A DNA stretch of 64,000 nucleotides, from contig NC_012964.1 in the NCBI RefSeq assembly GCF_000027005.1, positions 558,001 through 622,000 on the forward strand, written 5' to 3'. The notes under the pieces were generated by a model. The model was not told where the DNA came from, searched no databases, and was given only the letters and a program-made list of their open reading frames with translations. The position numbers and the translations under genes were made by a program. This DNA comes from Komagataella phaffii GS115 (taxonomy: Eukaryota; Ascomycota; Pichiomycetes; Pichiales; Pichiaceae). Numbering within the stretch: the stretch's first letter is position 1; every line of letters starts with the position of its first letter. This document shows positions 29,014 through 37,814 of the stretch, piece after piece.

Positions 29014-30096
29014 TTAATCGGCAGATAAGAAAATCTTGATGGCTTTGGTGGTGGCAGCATTTTGAGAAGTCTCATAGGCCTTCTCAAATTCACTGAACTT
29101 GAACTCATGTGTAACCAGTGGTGTAGGGTCTAGAGACTTGTCAGAGACTCGCTTCAACAGGTCTTTAGTGGAGTATGTGGCTACCAAACCGGTGGTGATA
29201 GCAATGTTCTTGATCCATAGGTCTTGCAGTTGTAAATCCACTTTAGTGCCGTGAACACCAACATTGGCAATACGGCCACCTGGGGCGATAATCTCTTCAC
29301 AAGTTGCAAACGTGTCAGGAACACCAACACACTCAATGGCAACATCGACACCTGGCTCCAGGTCGTTCTCCTTGACGCGGACAGTGGCATTGACAATATC
29401 ATAAACAGCATCTTTGACACTGCTGACCTTGGTTGGGTTGACTGCCTTGGTGGCTCCCAATTTCAAGGAGGCACTCAGTCTTTCATCGTTAGTGTCAATC
29501 ATAATAATTTCAGAAGGCTCAAAGGCTTTGACAGTCAGCAGAGCGGCAAGACCAACTGGACCGGCGCCGACAATGGCAACTGAGTCTCCCTTTTGGACAT
29601 TTCCGGCAAGAACACCAACTTCGTAAGCAGTAGGTAAGATGTCAGACAGCATCAGAACTGCCTTTTCATCTGCTTCATGAGGAATACGGTGCAATGAGAA
29701 GTCTCCATATGGGATACGGACAAACTCAGCCTGCGTACCGTTCAAATCGTGACCTAATTTCCATCCACCGGTCTTGCAATGACTCTGCAAGTTTCTCTTA
29801 CAGTAGTAACAGCTTCCACAACTGGTGATGCATGAAACCAGCACCTTATCACCAATGCTGAAGTTTTTGACGTTATCACCGATAGATTCGACGACTCCAA
29901 TTGCTTCATGACCCAAGACGGTTTCAGGTTTGACCTCTGGAACATCACCTTTCAAGATGTGCAAGTCTGTTCCGCAGATGGTAGTAGCCACCGTCTTAAC
30001 GATGACATCTGTTGGGTGCAAGATAGTTGGTTTAGGGAAGTTTTTCCAGGCGAAGACGTTCTTACCACCGTACACGAGGGCTTTCATCACAGACAT
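29014..30096 (-). CDS. Zinc-containing medium-chain alcohol dehydrogenase, bacterial type
   Basis: 360 residues. The catalytic zinc site is seen in TICGTDLHILKGD and GHEAIGVVE. The structural zinc cysteines are in SCGSCYYCKRNLQSHC, and the NAD(P) motif is VGAGPVGLAAL. The pattern TGGWKLGHDLNGTQAEFVRIP and the ending resemble bacterial zinc-dependent alcohol dehydrogenases more than the yeast Adh1-Adh5 set. The substrate is not predictable; primary, secondary and hydroxymethyl alcohols are all possible. A GTATAAATAC element (30211-30220, minus-strand TATA) lies about 115 bp upstream. Codon use looks strongly optimised, like its highly expressed neighbours. Confidence 0.85.
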   Translation of the reverse strand: MSVMKALVYGGKNVFAWKNFPKPTILHPTDVIVKTVATTICGTDLHILKGDVPEVKPETVLGHEAIGVVESIGDNVKNFSIGDKVLVSCITSCGSCYYCKRNLQSHCKTGGWKLGHDLNGTQAEFVRIPYGDFSLHRIPHEADEKAVLMLSDILPTAYEVGVLAGNVQKGDSVAIVGAGPVGLAALLTVKAFEPSEIIMIDTNDERLSASLKLGATKAVNPTKVSSVKDAVYDIVNATVRVKENDLEPGVDVAIECVGVPDTFATCEEIIAPGGRIANVGVHGTKVDLQLQDLWIKNIAITTGLVATYSTKDLLKRVSDKSLDPTPLVTHEFKFSEFEKAYETSQNAATTKAIKIFLSAD

Positions 30097-30210
30097 TGGT
30101 TATGGGGAATTGACTATCTTCGAGTTAAAGTTCAATAGTAGAAGTAAAATATAAATTGATATTGAGCAGGGAGTAGGGGGCGGGGGTCCTGAGCTTTTTT
30201 ATATACTATA

Positions 30211-30220
30211 GTATTTATAC
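30211..30220 (-). promoter_or_regulatory. TATA box of the alcohol dehydrogenase gene
   Basis: The palindromic GTATAAATAC/GTATTTATAC lies about 115 bp upstream of the ADH start codon, after a G-rich tract (30175-30187). Confidence 0.5.
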
Positions 30221-30279
30221 CCAGTTAGGGTGATATGATGATTTTATTTGGGTGAGGAACGTTCTCAACCATATTGCCC

Positions 30280-30885
30280 TTATCGTACGACGGCCTGCGC
30301 AAGAGTCGCTAACGTGCATTTTTCAGTACTCGCTCCTACTAAAGCGTAAATTCGTTTGGAGCCAATTTGGCTGTGGAAGACCACTTCACGCTGGTCATTT
30401 GTCTGTAGACCTTCCGCCAGTTGACTCCACTCTGACTTCTTCAATCGCTTAGCAGGCAAATGCAATTGATTGGCGCTCTCCTCTGATGTAATTTCTACAC
30501 CTTCGAAGTGGAGTGATTCGCCCTCTCTCCCGGACATTGGCGGCTCGACCAATTCCACTTTCCCCGACTTTTCCCCTGCCAAAAGCATTGCCTCCGATGT
30601 TACACCTCTCATCTTCGATGGCTTGAGGTTTGTGACCACAACGACCCGTCGCTGAAGCAATTCGGGAACTGAAAAGTAGTCCACCAAGCCGCTGCAAACG
30701 GTTAGGGTGTTGGATGTACCCGAGGCATAATTGTTTCCCACAGAAATCGACGAGACATAAAGTTTGTCTGCATTTGGATGTTTCACGACGTCCACAATTC
30801 GACCTATTTTGAATTCAGGTCTGCTAAGGAGAGCAATTGCGTTTGTAGCTGTAGAGAAATGCCGTTTCAAGTAACGGAAGGACAT
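30280..30885 (-). CDS. Stand-alone tRNA-binding (EMAPII/Arc1 C-terminal-like) domain protein, probably mitochondrial
   Basis: 201 residues from the ATG at 30885; the extra seven codons upstream begin with TTG. A basic N-terminus (MSFRYLKRHFSTATN) looks like a mitochondrial presequence. It is followed by an OB-fold tRNA-binding domain: FKIGRIVDVVKHPNADKLYV, then NLKPSKMRGVTSEAMLLAG. That second motif is characteristic of EMAPII, Arc1 and the C-domain of some Met- and Tyr-tRNA synthetases. Full Arc1 is about 376 residues with an N-terminal GST-like half and a Lys-rich linker; both are absent here. A role in delivering tRNA or stabilising a synthetase is inferred from the domain only. Confidence 0.75.
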   Translation of the reverse strand: MSFRYLKRHFSTATNAIALLSRPEFKIGRIVDVVKHPNADKLYVSSISVGNNYASGTSNTLTVCSGLVDYFSVPELLQRRVVVVTNLKPSKMRGVTSEAMLLAGEKSGKVELVEPPMSGREGESLHFEGVEITSEESANQLHLPAKRLKKSEWSQLAEGLQTNDQREVVFHSQIGSKRIYALVGASTEKCTLATLAQAVVR

Positions 30886-31059
30886 TTTCTGGCTGGTTGG
30901 TACCAATTGAGAGAGAAGAGTCAGATTGAAGTTGAGGCCGAAGAAAAGTAGGTGGGATCAGGTCTGAAAAATTGATTAAAGCGAGGTCAAAACCAAAAAG
31001 GGAAATATTGTTTGAGAATAAACGTATAGTCAGCTGTCTTGTTAATACTTACTAATCGC

Positions 31060-32019
31060 CTACAATGGCAAAATGTTCGGTAATGGCCCAACTGGAGTGA
31101 TACCCAGTGGATTGATCTGGGGATGAGACTTTGTGTAGTGGAACTTAATATGGTCAAAGTGTACTGTGTCCTTCAACTCGGGATAATTCCAATACAAACG
31201 TCTCAACCACTTGTGGATGTTGGGGTAATCAAATCGAATCATTCCAATGTTACATTTGAAATGCTGAACGTAAACAGGGTCAAATCTGATAATGGTTACG
31301 AATAGTCTGATATCTGCCTCAGTCAATTGATCGCCCACTATGAATTCTTGGCCGTCATTTGACAGCTCATCCTCAACTTTATCGAGATGGGCAAACACCT
31401 TTTTGACCTCTTCTTCATAAACTTCTTGCTTTCCAGCAAAACCAGCCTTATAAACACCGTTGTTGATGTTATTATAAATCCAGTCATTGGTTTGGTCAAT
31501 TTGAGCTTGCAAAGATTCTGGATACAGGTCCAACTTTGCTTGTTCGTGTTTACCATCCTTCTCTAACAACTCGTTAAAAGCAGTATTGAATATTCTTATA
31601 ATCTCCGAACTTTCGTTGTTTACGATCGTATGCTGTTTCTTATCCCACAAGACAGGCACAGTGAATCGTCCTTCATAATTGGGGTTGGCCCGGTAATACA
31701 ATTCACTCAGTCGCTTGTACCCATACAATTTATCCGGAGTGGCCCCTTCACAAGGGTCGTCGTTGGAAGGAAACCTCCAACCTTTGCTATCCATATGCCA
31801 ATGCACAACACTATAGTCAAGGTAGTCTTCCAAGCCCTTCAACTTTCTGGCGATAAGGGTCCTGTTGGCCCAAGGGCACGCGTAGGACACATAAAGATGG
31901 TATCTGTCTGGCTCCACAGGGAATTTCGGGTCTTTGCCAATTACGCTTCTAAAGGAGCTGTCCTGTCGTTTGAACTCTCCTTTGGCGTTGTGGAATTTTT
32001 GAATGTCAATTTTGCTCAT
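31060..32019 (-). CDS. ECM4: Omega-class glutathione S-transferase / glutathionyl-hydroquinone reductase (Ecm4/Gto type)
   Basis: 319 residues from the ATG at 32019. The catalytic Cys is in YVSYACPWANRTL, followed by the family VVHWHMDSKGWRFP stretch. An N-terminal thioredoxin fold and C-terminal helical domain (ADIRLFVTIIRFD) are clear. Enzymes of this family reduce glutathionyl-hydroquinones and act as thiol transferases. An upstream in-frame ATG (32061) would add 14 residues resembling a weak presequence (MELFSRSCFRQVRN). However, a TATATAAA overlaps that ATG, and the downstream Met aligns with the start of yeast Ecm4, so I prefer the shorter form. Dual forms are possible. Confidence 0.88.
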   Translation of the reverse strand: MSKIDIQKFHNAKGEFKRQDSSFRSVIGKDPKFPVEPDRYHLYVSYACPWANRTLIARKLKGLEDYLDYSVVHWHMDSKGWRFPSNDDPCEGATPDKLYGYKRLSELYYRANPNYEGRFTVPVLWDKKQHTIVNNESSEIIRIFNTAFNELLEKDGKHEQAKLDLYPESLQAQIDQTNDWIYNNINNGVYKAGFAGKQEVYEEEVKKVFAHLDKVEDELSNDGQEFIVGDQLTEADIRLFVTIIRFDPVYVQHFKCNIGMIRFDYPNIHKWLRRLYWNYPELKDTVHFDHIKFHYTKSHPQINPLGITPVGPLPNILPL

Positions 32020-32433
32020 GTTACGTACTTGTCGGAAACAGCTGCGGGAAAACAGTTCCATTTATATAAGACAGAAGAGCAAAAGTAAGGGCAGTACCGA
32101 AGAGCAAACTGCCCCAGGCAGAACTAGGCCACGCCTCACACCCCATCTCACACCCCCATAAATTCTGAGGTAAGGATCTCTAGCTTACTCATACTTTTGT
32201 CAGCGTTGGCAGGGTAGCAGTGGTTCTGCGTTTGTCTGCCTGCAACACTTCTTATAATAGGTTGACGATAAGCAAGATTTCTGAGCCGCACTAGTGTGTG
32301 GCTGCTACACGGTACGTCGGTTGTACATCTACGTTACTAGATCGATGCTAGATGTAGTAATTTACATTCATCAAGAAATAATCCTTCCCTTGTTCCATTC
32401 CGTCTATATACATCCCCCATTCGATCAACGACC
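32020..32433. promoter_or_regulatory. Divergent promoter of the ECM4-like gene and the Ser-rich orphan
   Basis: The minus-strand TATATAAA at 32061-32068 directly precedes and overlaps the first in-frame ATG of the GST gene, so transcripts starting downstream of it would use the second ATG. On the other side TATATACAT lies at 32405-32413, about 25 bp before the plus-strand ATG at 32434. No RNA gene is seen. Confidence 0.45.
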
Positions 32434-33303
32434 ATGAATGGGCTTGGGATTCATGTCCGGGAGCATAGTGGGGAGCAACAGGATGACCTGCTGCCTTCGT
32501 TGCCAGCATCGGCCTCTCAATTTGAACCACCATTGGAGGCTTTGGAGTCCAAGACTTCAAACTACAGTTCTGCAGTGTCCCTGGCGCAAATACCCCTGGA
32601 CACCTCTACCAGCGGCATAGACCTGTCAGATATTAAAGTGAGCAGTCCTACCCTTGATGAGTCATCCACGTTTGATGAAAAAATAGACGGAGATAGAACT
32701 TTATCCAAGCGCTTCAGGACTTCGTTTGCAAAACTAAGAATTCAGTCGAAAGTTGTGCCTGCTCATGAGACTGATGATACGCATACCCTCAAAAAGATGA
32801 GATCCGGTCTTCTGAGGAAGTGGATCTCCCATGATAACACTGGTACAGATTATGACACACCGCTTAGTCAAACAAATTCGAAACCTAGATCTTCTCCCAC
32901 GTTAGTTACACAAACAATAAATGTACCCTCAAGATCTTCCAGCCCATCTTTTCATACCATAGCATCAACATCAGCTACAACCTCAGATTTTAAAGGTTTC
33001 GAAACTTCCCCAGTAATAAGTGTAAATGAAAAGTTTTTTGGAACTACCTCAGCTATAGCTACTCACAGTACTCTACAGAATACCAATGAGAAGGTCTTTG
33101 TGAACATATTCGATGAACTTCAATTTTGGAAGAAACTGCGCTCAGACAAAGCTCGTGGGTTTGAAATTACCGAGTCTAGACTTAAGAGTTCAGGCTGGTC
33201 GTCAAGCCAAGATATCGAGGAGCTTCGGAGACACAAGGAAGCTTCGTTACACATTTATGATGAAAAAATAAAAAGCCTGGAAGAAAGGCTACAAGGAGAT
33301 TGA
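32434..33303 (+). CDS. Ser/Thr-rich protein of unknown function
   Basis: 289 residues, not recognised. The first 210 residues are low-complexity and rich in Ser, Thr, Pro and Asp (for example SRSSSPSF, TSATTSD), with a basic patch (RTLSKRFRTSFAKLRIQSK) around 90-110 and another (KKMRSGLLRKW) near 125. The last 70 residues (VNIFDELQFWKKLR through the end) are charged and predicted helical, probably a short coiled coil. This looks like a disordered, phosphorylation-prone regulatory or scaffold protein. There is no membrane span or signal peptide. It is followed within 43 bp by the terminator end of the 5S gene on the opposite strand. Confidence 0.6.
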   Translation: MNGLGIHVREHSGEQQDDLLPSLPASASQFEPPLEALESKTSNYSSAVSLAQIPLDTSTSGIDLSDIKVSSPTLDESSTFDEKIDGDRTLSKRFRTSFAKLRIQSKVVPAHETDDTHTLKKMRSGLLRKWISHDNTGTDYDTPLSQTNSKPRSSPTLVTQTINVPSRSSSPSFHTIASTSATTSDFKGFETSPVISVNEKFFGTTSAIATHSTLQNTNEKVFVNIFDELQFWKKLRSDKARGFEITESRLKSSGWSSSQDIEELRRHKEASLHIYDEKIKSLEERLQGD

Positions 33304-33339
33304 AACTTTACTCCTCTACATAGAAAGTATCATTAGAAT

Positions 33340-33346
33340 AAAAAAA
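33340..33346 (-). terminator. Pol III terminator of the 5S gene
   Basis: Seven consecutive T residues on the minus strand directly follow, and overlap by one base, the mature 3' end of the 5S rRNA. This is the standard RNA polymerase III stop signal. Confidence 0.85.
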
Positions 33347-33466
33347 GATTGCAGCACCTGAGTTTCGCGTATGGTCTCCCACTACACTACTCGGTCAGGC
33401 TCTTAGCAGCTTAACTACGGTTGATCGGACGGGAAACGGTGCTTTCTGCTAGATATGGCCGCAACC
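33346..33466 (-). rRNA. 5S ribosomal RNA (single dispersed copy)
   Basis: The minus strand from 33466 reads GGTTGCGGCCATATCTAGC and continues with the fungal 5S body, including the CCGTCCGATCAAC and GAGCCTGACCGAGTAGTG segments, ending GCTGCAATCT at 33346. It is about 121 nt and nearly identical to the S. cerevisiae 5S from memory. A compensated pair difference is seen (CTAGCAG...CTGCTAAG instead of CTACCAG...CTGGTAAG). A T-run (complement of 33340-33346) provides the Pol III terminator. It lies alone between protein genes, not in an rDNA repeat, as is known for Pichia-type yeasts. Confidence 0.97.
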
Positions 33467-34018
33467 GGAAGCTTTGGTTTATCTTCGTACTACTGTAGTT
33501 GGGACTTAGAACCTAAGAGGCATCTCGTGGGAAGAATATTGGAACCTTTCATCATTGACTTGATATATTTACTCGATGATGTCTATTCTATGGGAATTAT
33601 ATTATTTATTACCATATTTATAAAAATGACTGATATATAACAATCCTATTCAAAGAATTATCCTGAGGAGAGTCTGTAATACTACTGACTTTTGGACTGA
33701 CCAGATACAGTACAAGAAAATCTCTGGGACTTCTCCTCCTGTCAATTAAACCCACATGTCACTTTGCTGTTCTTGCTGCAAACCGGGACATGTAATCAAA
33801 TAGTTATGCAATGAAGTGACTAGACCAAACAATCTGCCAGAGCCGCCGCTACCGTTTTATTATTAGATGCGGAGAGTGCTTCTATGCATAAATCGAGAAC
33901 CCCCAATGTACAAAACCGAACGAACCTCATGCCCAACTGAATATTACATTTCCTCATCATAGTTCCTTCTTTCTGCAAGGTCTGATCTGTTTGGGGTTGA
34001 TTCTTTAAAAACAGCGCC
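33467..34018. other. Gap between the 5S gene and the 836-aa orphan
   Basis: 552 bp, AT-rich between about 33590 and 33660. A 61-codon frame (33455-33640) begins inside the 5S gene and is not credible. I see no LTR ends, tRNA boxes or repeats. The 3' part must hold the promoter of the plus-strand orphan. Confidence 0.35.
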
Positions 34019-36529
34019 ATGTCTTCGACCAAAACAGAGAATGCCAAAGAAAGTCTTCGTAGAGGAACTTCTAATTTTTGGATCAGAAGGTATTGGGCCA
34101 GCTTCGTTCGTTTCCCCATTTTGAATAAACCTTTGAACCAAGTAAGATCGGTTGGCTATTCGTACTTGAAAAACAGCTTGATTTCTTTGGACTTGGTGTC
34201 CACCCTGCGCCGCTTATTTGTACATGCCGATTTAATTCCATACGACGAGAACCATAATTTTTTTATTTCTGCTTTCCTTTCCAGCCTTATCATGATAGTA
34301 GAAGACTACGAGTATGTGGTCGGCAATAGACCCACCACCTACCATGTTGCAATTCCTAAAGAAATCAGCTCCAAAAAGCCAGTTTTAAAACTGCATCCTG
34401 ATTTCATCAAGTCAAGAAACTGTAATTTGTATTTTGATGAAGAGTTTTACCATTTTCTAACCTTCCTGACTCTAGAAAAAGCTAACATATTATGGGAAGC
34501 TTTTATGAACTTGAAGGGTGATCATACTCTTTTTCAAAGTCAATTGACCAGTCATGATAAACTTGTCTTCATGAGAATTTGGCGGGATTATTTGTCAACT
34601 CTAGACATCTTTAGAGAATTCCATTCCATTCGTTGCATTATACTGTCTCATGACTTTCTGCAGAAGGAAGATAACTTAGGGCAATTGGAGTTCTGGGACA
34701 AAATTCAGAAGGATTTCAGCTCATTCGTCTATTTCAATGATAGCAGGAAACCATGGTATTCCCCGTTTTCGTTAAACGTTCGAATTCAAAAGTTGTTCAG
34801 TATTTATTCTGATTCATTCTCAGTAGGCACTTCTTTCGGCGAATCAAAAGGCCAACACGGACAGAGAAGGCTTTCCCGAAGTTCTAAAATTGTTGCCTCT
34901 CCGTATGTCACTCCAAAGTTCCAAGGTTTAACGTTTACAATACCTCCATTTTTTCCACTGCACTATTGGAGACAGTACGTCATGGAAGTGTACATCAGTA
35001 AAAGTTTCAAGCAAGAAAACGTCCCGCCTCTTATGAAAACTGGCCATATTATCATAGATCATTCGAACTCGACAGTTGACGTTGAAGCCATCAGACATCG
35101 CTACGGCTTAAGCACATTTAGAAGTACGACAAATAGCTATGTCGAGTCATTGTTTTACAGTGATCGGCTTGATCTTTTTTACTTGCCATTAGTTGAATTA
35201 AACACAAAAATCCTTTATGTTCTGGGATACTTGGCGGATCCAAGTGACGTCTTATCTGATTCTGACCCCGACGACGATTCGATAAAGGTTATCGTGGAAG
35301 AGTTGAGTGATATGAACGTTGAGGAAATGGTTGCTAGGATTCAATCTTTGGCTAAACCCAAGTTCTTGAAAACATTCAATGTTGACGATTTGATTCAGTA
35401 CCTAGCGGATTTTTACGAGTTCTTGCTGCATGTAGAGTTACCAACAAAATTAGAAATTGAAGCCAGGAAAATCCATGAGTTGGTTGAGTCGTCGTGCATC
35501 ACAGGAGAGATTTTGGAACTTTGTTTCATATTCTACGGAGAGTGCATGACATTCGGACTATCAGTTTGGTTTATCAAATGCTTGGACATAATAGGTGAAG
35601 ATTTGATGAAATTTGAGGCTGTTGTATTTAATGAGATCCATTGTACAAAAGAACTCCCTCTGAAAGAAGCATACCCATACTTACATTATGTGATGGAGAA
35701 GTTCACTTTTGAATTCACACATGATAATCACATACAATATTTTGTCAACTTATTTTCTTACTTCACCGTTAGCCAAAAAGAAAATACCTGGCAGAAATTT
35801 AATCACGTCCCAGAACAATTGCAAGCGTTTGAAAAAAGGTTCAGGTCTGTATGTGACGACATAGAATGCATGGTGATGACATTGTCTATTGTACAACTAA
35901 TTCATTTTTATTGGAACGAATCTGGTGTAAATTTTTCTTGCAATTGGGACCACACGGCCAAAACTATTTACACTCATATTCAAAACTGTAATGATATCCA
36001 GCAATTTAGCAGTTTGAAGAATGGATTATCTGGGGAGATAGTCGATCTATTTCAACTTCAATTTTCAGCTGATGAAACGAAAAGCATTCAAAGATCCGAA
36101 TTTGACCCACAGTTTCTCTCCTCTTATCTGGTGAATGCCGACCACACTTCAATTAACCCCAAACAAAGTGTCAAAATGATTGTAATGCAAAAGCTGGTGG
36201 AACTCTTCGTGTTGTCAACACAGTCAACCAAGCAAGATCAGTTTTACAGATTGTTGAAAAAGGTATTCCATCTATCAGATACATTGAGGTTACAATTTCT
36301 TGGCACAATCTTTGAAATGAGCTGCATTTTGAAGACAAGTCTGACATTGTACAATTCAATCTATGAACAAGTCTACGAAATGCACTTCAACACTCATAGT
36401 TTGACCACTACATTGATTGACTTTCCACGCATTCAACAACAACGCCATAAGCAAAAAGATCTTAAGTTCCAATCAGTGAAATTGAGCCCCACTTCTGGGT
36501 CCAACGGATTGGAAGATGCCAGGGATTAA
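34019..36529 (+). CDS. Large protein of unknown function (836 aa)
   Basis: Not recognised. It is rich in aromatic and hydrophobic residues across predicted helices (for example FYHFLTFLTLEKANILWEAF), with a basic, Ser-rich insert around 278-292 (GQHGQRRLSRSSK) and an acidic stretch near 425 (DSDPDDDS). A hydrophilic, basic C-terminal tail follows. No signal peptide is seen, and no segment is long and hydrophobic enough to be a clear membrane span. The composition suggests a helical-repeat scaffold or a fast-evolving yeast protein. The ATG at 34019 opens a long uninterrupted frame with normal codon use, so the gene is real. It is followed in the same direction by the MOSC gene (140-bp gap). 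Confidence 0.75.
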   Translation: MSSTKTENAKESLRRGTSNFWIRRYWASFVRFPILNKPLNQVRSVGYSYLKNSLISLDLVSTLRRLFVHADLIPYDENHNFFISAFLSSLIMIVEDYEYVVGNRPTTYHVAIPKEISSKKPVLKLHPDFIKSRNCNLYFDEEFYHFLTFLTLEKANILWEAFMNLKGDHTLFQSQLTSHDKLVFMRIWRDYLSTLDIFREFHSIRCIILSHDFLQKEDNLGQLEFWDKIQKDFSSFVYFNDSRKPWYSPFSLNVRIQKLFSIYSDSFSVGTSFGESKGQHGQRRLSRSSKIVASPYVTPKFQGLTFTIPPFFPLHYWRQYVMEVYISKSFKQENVPPLMKTGHIIIDHSNSTVDVEAIRHRYGLSTFRSTTNSYVESLFYSDRLDLFYLPLVELNTKILYVLGYLADPSDVLSDSDPDDDSIKVIVEELSDMNVEEMVARIQSLAKPKFLKTFNVDDLIQYLADFYEFLLHVELPTKLEIEARKIHELVESSCITGEILELCFIFYGECMTFGLSVWFIKCLDIIGEDLMKFEAVVFNEIHCTKELPLKEAYPYLHYVMEKFTFEFTHDNHIQYFVNLFSYFTVSQKENTWQKFNHVPEQLQAFEKRFRSVCDDIECMVMTLSIVQLIHFYWNESGVNFSCNWDHTAKTIYTHIQNCNDIQQFSSLKNGLSGEIVDLFQLQFSADETKSIQRSEFDPQFLSSYLVNADHTSINPKQSVKMIVMQKLVELFVLSTQSTKQDQFYRLLKKVFHLSDTLRLQFLGTIFEMSCILKTSLTLYNSIYEQVYEMHFNTHSLTTTLIDFPRIQQQRHKQKDLKFQSVKLSPTSGSNGLEDARD

Positions 36530-36669
36530 CGAGCCATTTGTCTGCCTGAAGCCTGTGGATGACTGAAATTGAAGTTAGCCAGACATCAATTCGCTCTGGA
36601 GATCCCGCGAATCTGTTGGACTCACCTTCAGATCTTGAACCCCAGACTTTATCCTCAATCTAAGATTAC

Positions 36670-37809
36670 ATGATATCACTGATTCAGTTATTGAATACCT
36701 CATTTCTTTTGCTTTTGTTGGTTCCCTTCGGCGCAGATTTTGGGGTGAAATTGACAAGCTACCAACTAAACAAACCCACTCGTTTGACTCTTCTTTTGGT
36801 AGCACTTATAAATTTCAGACACCGGCTAGTGTATTATGCCCAATCTTTGCTTGATCTACTGTTTGGAACTAGTCCTGATCTTAGCAAGAGCCCCAAAATC
36901 AAAGAAATATATGTCCACCCAGTGAAATCATTACGGGGAGATTCGGTGCAGGAATGGGAAATTGACCAGCATGGGTTGAAATGCGATCGAATGTATACGC
37001 TTGGAATATTCAGGGATGGCAAGTTCAAAGCGGTTACTCAAAGAGAGTGCCAGAAAATGACGTTAGTGTATTGTGACATTGATAAAGAGAATAAATGCTT
37101 TAAGTATACATGGGACCTTGGCAATGGACCGGGGTCTTTCACATTACCTATGGAACCAGACATTGCATCGGTTGATTCACAAAAACCAGTTGAACTTTGG
37201 GGAGTTAACTTTGAAACTTATGTTCTTCCAGATATGATCCCGTCAAAGTTTTTCGAAGATTTAGGAATGGATAAGGACACTCAAATTCTGTACTCTCCAA
37301 AGGGCAAGGCTGTCAAGACAAATGCTCCTCAGTTTAACAACCAATATCGATTCTCCCTCTTCCAGGACTATTATCCCCTATTAATGGTAAGTGATAAGGA
37401 CATCGATGATCTCAACGTTCGAATAAAGGCTAAAGGCGGTAATCTTGTTTGCAGTGCTAGAAATTTCAGACCAAATATGGTCCTTGAAAGGGTTGGGAAG
37501 CTGTTTGACACTGATACTTGGGATAAATTTTCTGTTTACACCAAAGATGGAAAAGTCCACCATTGGAGTGTAACCTCCAAATGTCCCCGTTGCCCCATTC
37601 CCAATATAAATACAGAAACTGGTGTCAATGACAACAAAAGTATAGTTTCCAGGGTACTTTCGACTTACAGAAGAGTAGACTTTGGAAGCGTTTACGACTC
37701 CTTCTTCGGGATGTCATGTGTGCAGCACGATTACAATTATTCTATTAGCGTTGGCGATGCGGTTGTGGTCAAAAGTAGACGAATCAACCATTATGAGTGT
37801 ATTGGTTAG
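36670..37809 (+). CDS. MOSC-domain protein, mARC-like (mitochondrial amidoxime-reducing-component family)
   Basis: 379 residues. An N-terminal hydrophobic segment (about 7-25, LLNTSFLLLLLVPFG) could anchor it in a membrane. Next comes the MOSC N-terminal beta-barrel domain (KIKEIYVHPVKSLRG) and the MOSC core (about 220-375). The molybdenum-cofactor motif region reads SKCPRCPIPNINTETG with Cys305 and Cys308, equivalent to the CxRC...PDTG of mARC, where one Cys binds Mo. In animals and fungi mARC reduces N-hydroxylated compounds with cytochrome b5 and its reductase. Its stop codon is 5 bp from the stop of the convergent regulator gene. Confidence 0.87.
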   Translation: MISLIQLLNTSFLLLLLVPFGADFGVKLTSYQLNKPTRLTLLLVALINFRHRLVYYAQSLLDLLFGTSPDLSKSPKIKEIYVHPVKSLRGDSVQEWEIDQHGLKCDRMYTLGIFRDGKFKAVTQRECQKMTLVYCDIDKENKCFKYTWDLGNGPGSFTLPMEPDIASVDSQKPVELWGVNFETYVLPDMIPSKFFEDLGMDKDTQILYSPKGKAVKTNAPQFNNQYRFSLFQDYYPLLMVSDKDIDDLNVRIKAKGGNLVCSARNFRPNMVLERVGKLFDTDTWDKFSVYTKDGKVHHWSVTSKCPRCPIPNINTETGVNDNKSIVSRVLSTYRRVDFGSVYDSFFGMSCVQHDYNYSISVGDAVVVKSRRINHYECIG

Positions 37810-37814
37810 TCTAT

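Noticed and set aside
33455..33640. 61-codon frame overlapping the 5S gene
   Set aside because: It begins inside the rRNA and has no protein-like features.
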